From: Nageia nagi | Taxonomy: Eukaryota > Pinophyta | Direction: 5' to 3' | DNA length: 64,000 nucleotides | Assembly: GCA_050084985.1 (NCBI GenBank) | Contig: JBITNC010000001.1 | Span: 161,138,001 to 161,202,000 of the forward strand | Part shown: positions 24,286 through 36,273 of the stretch, one piece after another | How the letters are laid out: each line of letters starts with the position of its first letter | How positions within the stretch are numbered: the first letter of the stretch is position 1 | Notes under the pieces: generated by a model | The model's database searches: none | What the model was told of the DNA's origin: nothing | Seen by the model: the letters and a program-made list of their open reading frames with translations, nothing else | Translations under genes and position numbers: made by a program

Positions 24286-24582
24286 TAATGGGAAGGCCCC
24301 ACATTGATTCCTCGCGAGTTACCTATTAGGTTCATGCATTGCTGAAAATCTGTTGTAGAGCAGAAGAACTCAATTGCAACTTGGTAATGCTTCGCACAGA
24401 TATCTTTTACAAAAGATAGATAGTAGAATATAACCAAAATTCAATCCTGTTGTAATGAAATGCTTAGAGAACCGTAAAATATCATGTCCAGCACAATCAT
24501 TAAAGTACCAGTTATCCACAAATAACCAAATTTCAGTAGCAGATAGAAAATTTTTGAAAATATTTATTGGCCAGATGCTCAC

Positions 24583-24667
24583 CTTTGGACATGAGCCAAC
24601 ATCAAGAGTTTCAACTAACTGACAAGATTGCATTGCACGCTCTAATTCGTGCTTTAATTCCACAAGC
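24583..24667 (-). pseudogene. FBL15/SLOMO-like exon (LRR part)
   Basis: An 85-bp exon-like block with a canonical acceptor (TGCAG, complement just above 24667) and donor (GTGAGC, complement below 24583). It encodes an LRR piece SCQLVETLDVGSCPK as in the F-box/LRR protein FBL15 (SLOMO) family. Joined to the previous exon in phase 0, it reads ACGIKA and then must shift frame to reach ELERAMQSC, so it appears to carry a 1-nt frameshift. Confidence 0.6.
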
Positions 24668-24756
24668 CTGCATGAGTAAAGATGTTATTATATGAAGTAG
24701 TTGACTTACACAATTTTACCATGTGAGCTGAAATGTAAAGAACTTCAAGATCGTAC

Positions 24757-24832
24757 TTGAAGCCACAAACTTGTTAAGCGTGGGCAATCCAGCTGAAGTG
24801 TCTCCAGTGCAGAACAGTTGCTCAAGCAAAGT
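24757..24832 (-). pseudogene. FBL15/SLOMO-like exon (LRR part)
   Basis: Encodes SLCLSNCSALETLQLDCPRL and then TSLWLQ, the LRR segment that precedes the 24583-24667 exon in the FBL15 family. The donor is GTACGA after CTTCAA at 24757. The right boundary is uncertain. The segment that should lie before it (a further LRR region after the NGCMNM repeat) is not visible, so at least one exon is missing. Confidence 0.6.
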
Positions 24833-24932
24833 GATTCATGTGATGATGGATGTATCAGACAAGACATACTCCCGTAAAAACTAATTTCAAATCCAAGAAA
24901 ACATAACATCTAGAGTATTAATAAAATGTACC

Positions 24933-25526
24933 TCAAATTTCCTCAGTGACACTATCATCCGTGCAAACAAAAATGTTTTGTTTGTTGTGCAACTCTGGAT
25001 GAGTTTCAAACTTTCCATTCTCAGATCTCCAGTCAATATCTTTCATATTCATACATCCATTCAAATTTAAATGTGTGAGCTGCTGGCAAAATGCCAAAAG
25101 ATCCTCTATTGCAGACTGGCAAAGAGTGCCATAAGATAAGTCCAACTCACAAAGTCTTGGAAAAGCTCTTCTTCTGTGAAGAGGTACTAAAGCTGCATTA
25201 TCAAGATACTTACAAGCTTGAAGCTTCAAAACCTGAATCACATTAAAGGAATTCAAAAGGTGTTGAGATTTTTGATAAAAGGTTTCTCCATATGATGCTC
25301 TATAGAATAGGTTGTTTTGAAGTAATACCTTCAGCTGAGGACAATAATCAATGATAGGTAGCAAATCTATCAAAAATGTATATGACAAGCCCAGCAAGAT
25401 CAAATTTGAGAGTCTCTGTAGAGCGAAGAGCCCCTTTGGTCCAATCAAATCGCATGACATCAAAACCAATGACTCAATAGAAGGACATGCAACGGTTGCA
25501 GCAGCCAAGCAATGGTCATTAAACAA
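24933..25526 (-). pseudogene. FBL15/SLOMO-like exons with a 96-bp intron
   Basis: Leucine-rich repeats of the F-box/LRR protein 15 family, which in Arabidopsis is a substrate-binding subunit of an SCF ubiquitin ligase (SLOMO). Visible repeats include ACPSIESLVLMSC, LSNLILLGLSYTFL, VLKLQACKYL, LCELDLSYGTLCQSAI and LTHLNLNGCMNM. The uninterrupted frame spans an in-frame intron at 25233-25328 (GTATTA donor, TTCAG acceptor, phase 0). A TGA lies just before a possible donor GTACAT at about 24929. The F-box N terminus and the C-terminal LRRs are absent from the window, so this is a partial, probably dead, gene copy. Confidence 0.72.
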
Positions 25527-26500
25527 AATACAATAAGAACATAATTTGTAAATATAGAAACCATTATCAAGAAAATAGCAAAAAACTATGACTCAAACAT
25601 TGCAGATGAGAATCAAAACCACTAAACAAAATCACCTGCAAAAAGAAGCATCAAGTGCCATGTGGACACAATATACAAAGCCATCAATCATGAAATGTTA
25701 GGGGAATTGGGAGAATACTGTGGAAACTTTTAAATACTGTAAAGAGAGTCCCATGTTCAAATCCAATCCCTCGTATAATGGTGATATGTCTCAAATGTCA
25801 CATGATGGTGACATGTTTCAATTACTGAAGTGCGTTGTAAAAAGGTTGAGGTCCTTTCAACACCCTTCCTTAACCAAATTTAAAAGAAAAAAGATACACA
25901 AAACCATCAATAAAATAACATATTATACACATTACACAATAAAATAACATAATATACACATTACACATTGAAGTCAAGAAAATGGAAATGAAAAAATATG
26001 AAAATAATCACATACCATTGTAAGAATATTACAAGTTTGAGACATGAATTTACAAACATCATATAAACAACAACACTGGAAACAAACAATAAAGTAATTG
26101 TAATTGCCTTTGTGGGGGTATGTTTTCTCTATTACAACATCCTTATGAATATCTGTCTTTGTTTAAACAATTATTTTGAGCAGTTATTGATTTGCCATTA
26201 TTATATCTGATATACAGCGATAATCTTATGCATGCTCTCATGAGAATTATCAAGTCAAGCTTCAATGGATGACTATCAAGTCAAGCCTCAATGTACGTGC
26301 ATTGTTAGATAAAAGTTCATTTTAGACAGGTAGGTAGGTAATTTGCATGGAGTCAATGAATAAAATATAATTTTCATGTTAATGTTGATGTATTGCGAGC
26401 TTGCGCTTTCAAAACTGAAGTAATGCCACAAGTACCTATTGGTTTGAAATTGTCAAACAGAACATAACAGATGTGCTTTTAATTTCTAATTTTCAGGCAA
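25527..26500. other. Unassigned region with a SINE-like patch
   Basis: Upstream side of the FBL15-like relic; no F-box exon is seen. At 25690-25880 a patch contains CCCATGTTCAAATCC with a box B match GTTCAAATC (25755-25763), the same phrase as in the SINE at 23042. No target duplication was found, so a second diverged SINE is only possible. Confidence 0.35.
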
Positions 26501-26641
26501 AATGTGCAAAATGATGGAGCTCAAAAAACACAAACCTCTCTTGCAGCTGATTCAAATTTTCAAAAAGAAGAAGAACCCAAAGTTAAGAACAAGAAACTCC
26601 AATGGGCAGGCCCCAATTAGCACTCTATGGTCTACAAAATT

Positions 26642-26890
26642 AAAAGCCCAAAACCCAGCCCAAATCAAATTAAAACACCCACAAAAAATAAAGAGCAAAG
26701 CAAATTGCTTGACGACGATGATGAAAAGCCCAAAACCCAGCCCTAATCAAACTAAAACACCAACACAAAATTAAGCATTAATATAAATTGCTTGACAACG
26801 ACGACGAAAAGCCCAAAACCAAGCCCAAATCAAACTAAAACACCAACAAAATTTAAACATCAATGTAAATTGCTTGACGACGATGCACTG
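26642..26890. repeat. Tandem repeat, three units of 82-83 bp
   Basis: Units begin AAAAGCCCAAAACC at 26642, 26724 and 26807. Each carries CAAATCAAAYTAAAACACC and ends with AAATTGCTTGACRACGA. The plus-strand frame at 26502-26774 crosses it and is Lys/Pro/Gln-rich because of the repeat. Confidence 0.88.
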
Positions 26891-26929
26891 AGGTGAAATA
26901 GTTTCACACCACAAAAACAAATAAACCAA

Positions 26930-27239
26930 AAAATCTCATTTTTTGTTGTTGTGCAGCTGGGGATTGTAACGTACACAGGTGAGATCAGGAGCTCGGAGTG
27001 CCTGTACTGAATTTGATCCCTGTCATGTTCAAGTGGTGCTCTTCATCATCAACAAATGTAGATGAGAGATCTGACGCCATGATGGACCTGGAACAGATCC
27101 CAACTGGATTCTACTCCTTGACGCACAGTTTATCTATGCATTGGATTTTTACCCACCTTTGCATGCGCTTTATCGGGCGCCCTTGGAGCTTTGATTTGCT
27201 GCTTCATTGGTTGGAATTGATGGAGATTGATGGTACTGT
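26930..27239 (+). other. Unassigned, less AT-rich segment with a short open frame
   Basis: An 81-codon plus-strand frame (26998-27243) in sequence of visibly higher GC content than its neighbours. No domain recognised. It could be gene-derived sequence tied to the RNase H-like scrap that follows, but nothing shows that directly. Confidence 0.3.
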
Positions 27240-27400
27240 TTGAAAGGTATTGATTTAAAATCAAAGATTTCTAAAGGAAATCTTAGTAAGGTTGGATGTG
27301 GAGCGGTTGTTAGAAATAATAATACGAGTGTTAGGGGAGAGGATCCAGTAGTTGAGGGCGTTTTAATGGTTGTGAAGGTTATTGTCATATATTTGTTTAT
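27240..27400 (+). pseudogene. RNase H-like fragment (RVT_3 type)
   Basis: The frame contains SKGNLSKVGCGAVVRNN, which resembles the first strand of the RNase H-like domain at the C terminus of plant LINEs and related proteins (a DGSSxGNPGxAGxGxxxRN pattern). The catalytic Asp that should precede the motif is replaced. The rest of the domain is not seen. Confidence 0.38.
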
Positions 27401-27533
27401 TCATGGAATATATTTGATTTAGTAGTTGTGTATTAAATTGTTAATTTTTGTGTATTAAATTACTAGTTTTTATAAATTTTTGTGTTAATAAGTAAATTTT
27501 AAGTAATCATTTTAAATTTATTTAAAATATATA

Positions 27534-27973
27534 GGGAGAGGATTCAATAATAGTACATTCTAAATTTACGTCTCATAAAATTTGATTTCATAAAGTCGAA
27601 TCGTTCTAAAATTTTTATAGCTTCTTCCTCACTTAGTTATCTACTTATAACTAAGGTTTCGAGTCATCATCATTAAATTTGATAAGTTAATTAAATATAT
27701 GACTTAACGTTCAACTATTGGTGCAAGTGTAATTGATGATGGGGGTTTGTAATTCACGCCCATAGGTATGACTTTAGAAAAGTGCTATTTTGGATAGTTT
27801 CTATGATGATACGTATTTAACCTAACAAATTTGGTGATGATGACTCGAACCTTAGTTATAAGCAAACAACTAGACAAGGACGACAATATAAAAAATTTAG
27901 ATTGTTTCGACTTTATTAAGTCGGGTTTTAAGAGGCATAAAGTTAGAGTGCACAATTACTAGGTCCTCTACCC
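27534..27973. mobile_element. Foldback MITE (440 bp)
   Basis: Non-coding element whose left and right arms are imperfect inverted repeats of about 150-180 bp. The left arm starts GGGAGAGGATT and ends near AGTCATCATCATTAAATTTG; the reverse complement of the right arm starts GGGTAGAGGA and ends near AGTCATCATCACCAAATTTG, with matching blocks between. TA flanks both ends (27532-27533 and 27974-27975). The TA flanks suggest mobilisation by a Tc1/mariner-type transposase; the assignment to a superfamily is tentative. Confidence 0.75.
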
Positions 27974-28110
27974 TATGGTTGATGTTTTTAAGAAATTTTT
28001 TTTGGGAGAAATTGTTAGTCATTCAGTTGAAATAAGAGTTGTTTATGTTTATGTTAAATTAGTAAAGGATATCATGATAAAATAATTGTTGGTGTAAGGA
28101 TACTTCACAA

Positions 28111-28380
28111 ATAATTAATTGCTTAAAAGATAGAACTAAATGAAGATGAAAGGTGACTAGCATAATTTAAAGCATTTTACGGATGCCATAATCCTTTGAA
28201 GAATATGTAGTAAGTCATGTTCTTAAGGGAGGAAATAGTATTAAACATAATTAATTGCTTAAAAGATAGAACTAAATGAAGATGAAAGGTAATTAGCATA
28301 TTTTAAAGCATTTTATGAATGTCATAATCCTTTGAAGAATATGTAGTAAGTCATATTCTTAAGGAAGGAAATACTATTAT
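28111..28380. repeat. Tandem duplication, 136-bp unit
   Basis: Two near-identical units start ATAATTAATTGCTTAAAAGA at 28111 and 28247 and run through GAAGAATATGTAGTAAGTCAT. The second unit ends near 28380. Confidence 0.9.
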
Positions 28381-30087
28381 GGATTGGTTGGCAAATTGGG
28401 GTACTCTTAGGTAGATAGATAAGTCTTTTAACATTTTTTTGAACCCCTTAGTTTTTTGGATCTATCAAAGTTTGTCTATATATAAATATATATCAATTAA
28501 TTATTTGAATGATTGTTTCTCACATAATTAAATTGTACAATATAATTGCCAAGCTTGTGTTTGATCATCTTGGTTTAAGAATTATATTAGATATGAGGAT
28601 AAGAGATGGATGACACCAAATATTTACTATTTTGATCTAATTCTAATTAGGGGAAAGATGTCTAACTTTAATGCAAATGGAAAAGTTTAATCTCTAAAAA
28701 CATTATCAAGAGATATTATTCTTAATTTGTTTATAGATATAACATAATGGATTATAATAGTGTATAGATCTCTTTGTGAAAGTGGTTATTAAAAATTAGT
28801 TTGATACAAAAATCTTTTTGTAGCTTTTTGAAGTAAGGACTAACACTTTGCAGATGTCTATTTAGCTTGATTCTATATTTTCTTTCATTAGGTTGGATGA
28901 CGGTTTCTAGGCAAGTAATACTTAGGGCTAGCCTTCTTTTACATCATATAAGGGTACAACCCCTCTCAAACCTTATTTTTACATTAAGTGAAAAAAAACT
29001 TATTATTTTATTATTTATGTTAATTGCTTATAAATTTGACATATACTTTCAAGTCTTTCCAAGCATTCAATGGATAAAAACCATTTATTTATCTTCTTAT
29101 TTACAAGTTATAAAAAGTAATAGTAAGTTAGAACAACACTCCATAAACCATTATAGTATTTTTTAGACCATCACAATATTTTTCTAACAATCAAGAAGTC
29201 TTTAAAATAAACCTAGAAGATCATGATAGTAATTAAACAAATTACTATGATATTTTTGAAAGCACATATCACTTGCTTTTCAAATTGTCTACCTCCATAT
29301 AAAATCAGATCAAAATTTTATCAATGTATTTTTATTTTATTTGTGTATTTTCATTTCTATAATTTTTATTTATATTGCATAGATAAAAAAAGGTCATGAT
29401 TTGATCACTCATCAAGGATTATACTCATTAAAAAAAATACTTCAAAATCCTCCACCAAAGTTCGGGTGGATATCATGTTCAATTCTCTTATTGAAGGTTT
29501 AGGTTAATGAGGTTGTAAGGATGAGTTAATAATCAAATATCAAATTCAAGGCCAAGTGAAATAAGTGATACTCAATAAAGCTTATCCATGAAAGGTAGAT
29601 TAGTAAAGTGGGTAATTTCAATAGTGGAAGTTAAAATTGAAATATAACATCCTTCCTATGGGTTAATTATTATATGGTACCTATACAAGCTTAAGTAGCT
29701 AGGATAAAGTTTAAATACCCTTCTTCAAAAATATAAAAAGGGTTTAACTATAAAAAATAGACTATAATTAATAAATACCATCTCATTTCAATCTTGACCT
29801 TTCCATTATGTTCATTTTTCTTTACTTTTCCTTATTATTAGCATAATACATTTTGTTAATTAGCTAGATTTTTTCACCTAGTTACTTTTCATTTAATATA
29901 TTGTGTTGAACCTAACTTTGTCTAACTATTTTTGAATTTATAGATTTTTTTCATTATAAAACAAAGATATTTCCCAAAAAATTATGAATTATTCCATCCC
30001 AATGAACCCTTATTTATATTCCTACCCATTCTCCATCCTTTGGCTACATCTTCCTTGAAGATATTGTTGTAATAATTCCATAAATTG
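28381..30087. other. Unassigned AT-rich region
   Basis: No gene family recognised. A 99-codon plus-strand frame at 28867-29166 is hydrophobic and Ile/Leu-rich, as expected from AT-rich noise, and is not called. Confidence 0.5.
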
Positions 30088-30885
30088 TTCTAAGGTTAGT
30101 GATGATACGCTTAGGGTAATTGTAATATTTTCTATTGGTATTTGGATTCTTGATGTATCATATTGTCCTAATATTTTGTTGGAGGTTATGAGTTTAGATG
30201 GAGGTCCTCATCATTAATTTTACATTGATTAAGGAATGTTATCGTATTTCTTATCAAATAGGAAAATACCACCATATTCCTCATCATCTTGAAAATATGA
30301 CCACATTCTTTGTCATCTCATAAAATATGATTGTATTATTATTAACTATGCTTTTAAATTTTAAAAGGACACTCACGTTATCTTATGCATCTTATATAAT
30401 TCATTTCAAAGTAACATTAACTAACATAATTGATAATAAAATAAAAATTATATATTGAAATACACTCAACTATTCTAAGGTTAGTGATGATATGCTTAGG
30501 GTAATTGTAATATTTTCTATTGGTCTTGGGATTATTGGTGCATCATATTTTTCTAATATTTTTTTGGAGGTTATGATTCTAGATGGAGGTCCTCATCATT
30601 ACTTTTACATTGATTAAAGAATGTTATCACATTTCTTATCAATTAAGAAAATACCACCATATTCCTCATCATCTTGAAAATATGACAACATTCTTTGTCA
30701 TCTCATAAAATATGATTATATTATTATTAACTGAGCTTTTACATTTTGAAAGGACACTCACATTATATTATGCATCATATTAAATGACTTTATCATCCTA
30801 TAATTCATTTCAAAATAACATTTACTAACATAATTGATAATACAATAAAAACTATATATTGAACTACACTCAACTATTCATTTTA
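30088..30885. repeat. Tandem duplication, 385-bp unit
   Basis: Two copies start TTCTAAGGTTAGTGATGATA at 30088 and 30473. Both share GGAGGTCCTCATCATTA, ATACCACCATATTCCTCATC and TCAACTATTC. The second copy is longer because of a short insertion near 30780-30800. No coding content. Confidence 0.9.
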
Positions 30886-31189
30886 AGATTATTTTGAACA
30901 TTAAATAGTTTAATATTATGATTTGATATTGAACAACATGCAATTCTTTTCTAAATATCAATATCATATAACAACATTCATATTAGAAATTCATTCTTTG
31001 ATAAGGTCTAAGTGTTATAAAAATAAAGATTTTATCATTACACCATAAAGGCCTTTTATATTAATTAAATTATGCTAGTCTTAAACTATCCTAATAGACC
31101 TTAAGAGGATGGTTTTAAATCAACCTCACAAAAAATACCCTAAAAGATGATAATGGTAAAAAATACACCCAAATTGACCTAAGAGGGAA

Positions 31190-32151
31190 GTTTGAAACCA
31201 CCCTTATAATAAACTTCTAATTAGGATCCACTTCAATACCTCTTCTTAAAATAATGAACCCAAGCAATTTACCTGATGAAATTCCAAAAGCACATTTTTG
31301 AGGTTTCAATATTAACTTGTACTCTCTCATTATTTAGAATATCTTTCTTAAATCTAAAATGTGATAATATTTGGTTGTAGAATTTGCTAGGATATGATCA
31401 ACATACACTTGAATATTGTCATGGATCATATCATGGAACATACTTACCATTGCTCTTTGATAAGTTGCACCAACATTCTTTAGGCCAAAAGGCATGACCA
31501 ACCAACAAAATGTGCCCCAAGGAGTAACAAAAGTTATCTTATGTTGATCCTTCTTATTGTTCTTTATTTTATTATAATAAAAAAAATCATCCATGAAAAA
31601 TAAAATTTCATGATCTACTATTGAATCTATAATCATATCAATGTTAAGCAAATGTAAGGCATGTTTAGGACATGCCTTATCGATATATTTGAAATTTGTA
31701 CAACATCTTATCTCAACATTAGGCTTAGCTTCATGAAAAATGTTATAAATACACAAAGAATAATCAATAGGAACAATAAAACTAGTAACAAGATACTTTT
31801 CAATTTCATTTTTAATAGCAAGAGCTATCCTAGGATGCATTTTTCTTGGTTTTTGTTGGATGGATTTTACATTTTCATTGACACTAGACTATGAGTGAAA
31901 AAATTAGGATAAATACTAGGCATATCAAAATAAGACTAAGAAAATATATTAGAAAACTCTTTTAATAGTAGGTGGTACCTTTCTTGTTCTTCCAAGGTTA
32001 ACCAAGCTCCTATTTTGATCAACTTTGGGTTCTCTTGGGTACCAATGTTTACTTGTATTGTTTCTTCACTAAGATAAGATATTTTATCACTAAGTTGGGG
32101 AGGATAGGAAATGCCCCTAGTCCTACATATATAATCATTTGTAAGATACAT
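31190..32151 (-). pseudogene. Host gypsy element: reverse transcriptase
   Basis: Minus-strand RT of a gypsy element. The frame at 31936-32151 is the segment just before RT (TQENPKLIKIGAWLTLEE...LLKEFSNIFS). The frame at 31334-31840 has DKACPKHALHLLNID, FVTPWGTFCW and MPFGLKNVGATYQRAM. The catalytic box reads YVDH instead of YVDD. Further left the RT thumb decays and recognisable sequence ends near GIEVDP at about 31200. RNase H and integrase are missing. The upstream parts continue at 32152-34620 and, beyond the nested copia elements, at 49746-49994 and 57546-58002. Confidence 0.82.
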
Positions 32152-33580
32152 AAAAAATAGAGCAATGATGCTAGGAACCTAGTAGCATTATTGTATTAAG
32201 GAAGGAGAAGACTGATATTTAAAAGACCAACTACTTAGACCAAATACTGATGCAACAAAAAATGAACAAAAGCAAAGAGAAAGGGTAAGGATATAACCTA
32301 CAATGTTTGCATCATTTGTGCAAACCTCCTCACTAAAATAAGCCTGATATCATATGAACTAAGATGAGATCCTCTTTTCACTAGATTTGAAAAACTCACT
32401 CCATGTCCCTAGCTTCTCAAGAATAGCATCATCATTCTAGAAGATGTTCACCTAAACTAGAGCAATAGGAGGCAAGAATGAATCTACATATTAATCCTAC
32501 AATTCTTCCATAGGACCATGCATCCCTTGGGGAGTCACTGTTAGGAAATGGTAAATATCACATGTGAAAATACATGGGGTATTTTTAATATCTAGTTGAG
32601 CCATAAATATATTGGTAAGTATTTTATAAGGGGTGGGGGTAGGGGTATTTAAAATTCATGCAAAATATTATACCAATAAAAAAGAGGGTGGGGTGGTTTG
32701 GGAGGGGGGTAAGAATTGCATAATTGAGGATGGGACTATTAAAAATTAATTCATTTTTTTTTTGGCAAAATGGTAAGTTTAAAAAATGATTATTATTTAT
32801 TATATAGGATTTTACCATGAGGGGTTTAATAAATTTAAATGGGAGATGATAAATTTTAAAAATAGGGTTTTTTTTAAGAATCCCATTTTTGCATGTATTG
32901 TGAAGGTTTTCTACTAAGTGACTCCCCTAGGCATGCATATTGCTACAATGAAACCACTCATCAAAGATGTCTCTATTGTAGCCTTGATCACTACTATCAA
33001 CATGCTGAATGATCAAAATAGATGAGGATGTGCTAGGTGTGAACTCATCAAATCCAACACCAATTTTTCTCTTATGTTAACCTTCATTTGGAATAGGCTC
33101 TATGATATGCTACTTATTCTTACCTAATCCTTTTCCACCATATGATATTTATGTATGTATTGGTTAGCAAAAGTAAAATCAATACTATTGAAATGCATAC
33201 TTTCTTGACTTGATGAAATTTGTGAGATACAACATCTTCATTTTTTGATGCACTTTTTTCTTCATGTTATTGATAGAGCACATTCATGTCTTCAATAAGA
33301 TATTTGTCCTTATCAAGAATAGAGCGACAGTGCTCAGTTTAGTCTTTAATTAGGAAATACTTTTGGGTTCTAAGAATAGATAGGGATCATTTAAGCTCTT
33401 TGAAGTTCTCCCAGATGTTGGTCTCTGGGATTCTATATGTACTAAGAATTACCTCTTACAAACTGATATCATTGATAGGTGTTGGTTTTTCCTCCTCACT
33501 TTCAACCAAATCGTAAGGGATCCAAAACCTTTTAGCTGCTTGACATACATATGTAGGGTTTTCTTCTATATGAATATTAA
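32152..33580 (-). pseudogene. Host gypsy element: pol linker, decayed
   Basis: Lies between RT and protease of the same element. Minus-strand frames near 33000-33560 are acidic and broken (for example YDLVESEEEKPTP), as in the variable linker of plant gypsy pol. 32600-32900 is G- and T-rich with long homopolymer runs and could be a separate insertion, but no borders are visible. Confidence 0.5.
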
Positions 33581-33581
33581 C

Positions 33582-33865
33582 CTACTTACCTTTGTACATA
33601 AATTTGATTGACTGATGCAATGTGAAACTAACAACCCTAATCTTATGGATCCATGGTCTACAAAGTAATACGTTATATGGCAGTTTCACTTGAAAAATAT
33701 AGACTTTTTGATGAATAGTTTTACCTCCTACTTCAATAGTCATAGAGACATATCCAATACATTCCCTTTTAGTATTATCAAATACTTTAATGCTAATTGT
33801 AGTTCTCTTCATTTTTACATAAATCAAGGGAAAATATTTTTGCAACAATTCAACAAAATAAACAT
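33582..33865 (-). pseudogene. Host gypsy element: retropepsin fragment
   Basis: The frame at 33582-33848 reads ...ISIKVFDNTKRECIGYVSMT and YNVLLCRPWIHKIRVVSFTLHQ, the flap and C-terminal part of gypsy protease (canonical YNLLLGRPWIH, here with Cys for Gly). The active-site strand lies in the adjoining broken sequence to the right. Confidence 0.75.
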
Positions 33866-34620
33866 TTATATTAGAACTAGAATCAATAAATGCTTTTTTA
33901 ACAAAAAACCATAAACATTAACACGAATATATAATCCTAAATTTTTCTCAATAATATCTTCACTAAGTAATTCACTATCTTGAAAGCAAAGCATGTTAAA
34001 AACTAGATCAGTATCAATATTAGCTACTAATTCTACAAATTTAGTAGTAGGAATATCTATATTGACTTCAAGTTTCTTAAGTGCATCAAATAAAGCATTT
34101 TTATGATGAACTAATAATTGTAAAAGTTCAAAAATATTTATCTTGACAAGATTTACCTTTAGTTTCTTAAGGAGTTTTTGTATACCAGAATTACAAGGGA
34201 CTTCTATTCTTTCTATTATGGCTAGATTGAAACTCCCTCTAGGCCTTCCTCTCCTAGTGTAACTATATAGTTCTTGGTTGAATATGATATTCATCATAAG
34301 TGGTTCGACTTCCTTTGAGTCAACTGCATGAACCTCATATTGTATTTTTCCATCATCCAATAATTTATTCAATTATTTCCTTAGGATCATGCAAGCATTC
34401 ATTTTATGTTCTTTAACCTTTTGATATTCACAAAATTCTACCTCATTTTACCAACTAGGTTTATCATCATGGGGACCTAGTTCTTACTTTGGATAAGGTT
34501 TGAGTAACCCCTTTGGTAGACAATCCTTGAACATAATGGTAGGAGCTAAAGGTAACTTAGTATTCTTCCTAAAATTTTACTTTGGTTAACTCTTTTGTTA
34601 CTCTTTAGATGGGGGTTCTA
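33866..34620 (-). pseudogene. Host gypsy element: gag C terminus and start of pol
   Basis: Minus strand. FCEYQKVKEHKMNACMILRK (about 34380-34440) is the zinc-binding C-terminal gag motif of plant gypsy elements, with a stop shortly after. The frame at 33866-34372 continues (LLDDGKIQYEVHAVDSKE). The gag is cut at 34620 by the LTR of copia element C; the bases before the LTR are TTCTA. Confidence 0.68.
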
Positions 34621-35117
34621 AGAGAATTGAACTATAACATGTACAACTCTAAACTTTCAAGATCACATGAAATCTCATACTAACATCAACATCACTCAAG
34701 AAGACAATCTCACAAAGTGACACAAGATGTAAGCGGTTCCTCCAACTAGGAGTACATCCACTAACTAGATCTCATTTCATTCACAAATATGAATCTCTTA
34801 CAATTCTTTTAATTCATCTCCTAAACACTATACTATAGCATGGTTTTACTCCACAAATTGGTATGTGATCACAAAGAGGGAGCCTTCTATTTATAGGCCA
34901 AAATATTTCTTTGGATCATGCTTTTATCCAATGTACAAAAGCATGACATGCACATCCTTTTACCCAAGGGGCATGCTCATGACATGAAGTGTAGGACAAG
35001 TTACATTATTGTATTCACTTAAATACTTAAGGTATCAAATGATACCCTTAAGTATTTGTGAACTTACATAGAATATTATTATAAAACCTTTACAATAATG
35101 CATTATACATTCCAACA
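34621..35117 (-). repeat. Copia element C: 3' LTR (497 bp)
   Basis: Minus-strand copy of the LTR at 9118-9616, ending at TGTTGGAATG (complement, 35117) beside the polypurine tract CTCTCCCTTAA (35118-35128, complement). Its left terminal base is A where TG is expected. The family TATA phrase CCTATAAATAGAAGG recurs as the complement near 34885-34900. The 5' LTR of this element is not found. Confidence 0.85.
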
Positions 35118-35832
35118 CTCTCCCTTAATGCAATATTGGGATAGAGCAAATAAGAGAGAAGAAAGAGAGAAAGTAAGAGATTTCTCCCCCAAATAGATAC
35201 AACAAAGATGAGAACTTTTTACATATTTGTTAAGTAAGAAAGATCTAGTTTGAGACTCACTACTTTTCCAAATACAATTATTAACCATAATCAATTTCAA
35301 TGTGCATGAAGTAATCATGCAAATAGAATTCATGAATGAGTCTCCAAGAGCTTGCATACCTAAAGTAAGTAACCTGCAATCTCAAAGGAACTTGCATGCC
35401 ATAAGCAGCTCAAATAATAAGATCAGTTAGATGCAACATATTTATATCAATAAGGATAGATGAATCACTCAAATGCCATCATGAATTGATCAATGGTGCA
35501 TTATAAGTCATCATGAAGATTTCAAGCTAAAACTCATAGTCATCTGCTATATATAAAACATGTGTTAATTATCATTACAAAATAGAGCATGCACATATGA
35601 GTTTCTCACATATGGATAACTAAATAGTACCAAAAGACACATAAGAGTTCCTCACATATAGATAACTGAATAGTGCTAGATTAGCCAATCTTTTTGCTTT
35701 AAAAATTTGTACAATAAGTTGTTCATGTAGAGAGAACTTACCATGAAGGTATACAATAAAATCAATACTATACAACATAAAATCCTCCTAGAGGTGAATT
35801 TATCATCATAAACATGAATTCAACATAAGAAT
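35118..35832 (-). mobile_element. Copia element C: 3' untranslated region
   Basis: Non-coding sequence between RNase H and the 3' LTR, colinear with 8292-9117. It holds a single copy of the 108-bp unit that is doubled in element D. Confidence 0.65.
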
Positions 35833-36273
35833 TCAAACTTCACTGCCCCTTGAGGGTAACTTCACCAACCTAATAACATCCTTAAGCTTACAAAATTTAG
35901 CTTCTTGGAGGGGTTTAGTGAACAAATTAGTAGAGTTCAAGGTGGATGGACAATAATTTAGGTGTATGATGCCATCAAGAACCTTCTCCCTAATAAAATG
36001 GGTATAAATTTCCACATGTTTTGTTCTTTGATGGAACATGGGATTCTTAGCCAAATAAATAATTAATTGATTATTTGAAAAAATCAAATATGAGGTAGCT
36101 TGCTCATATCTAATTTTTTTCAAAAGATGCCTTAGCCTAATAGCTTTCTAAGCTGTAACAGACATGGCATGGTATTCAATTTCTATAGTAGAAAGAGAAA
36201 TAGTAGGTTGCTTCTTGGAAGCCTAAGAGATAGCACCTAAACTAATGCTAAACACATATGTAGAGGTTGATTT
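35833..36273 (-). pseudogene. Copia element C: RNase H C-terminal part
   Basis: Copia RNase H on the minus strand, with an open frame at 35833-36123 (FHQRTKHVEIYTHFIREKVL, then FTKPLQ). The upstream RNase H region continues to 36273, where a Sirevirus-like element is inserted, and resumes at 45123. Confidence 0.85.

Noticed and set aside
28867-29166. 99-codon plus-strand hydrophobic frame
   Set aside because: AT-rich random frame of Ile/Leu/Ser, no motif and no supporting signals.
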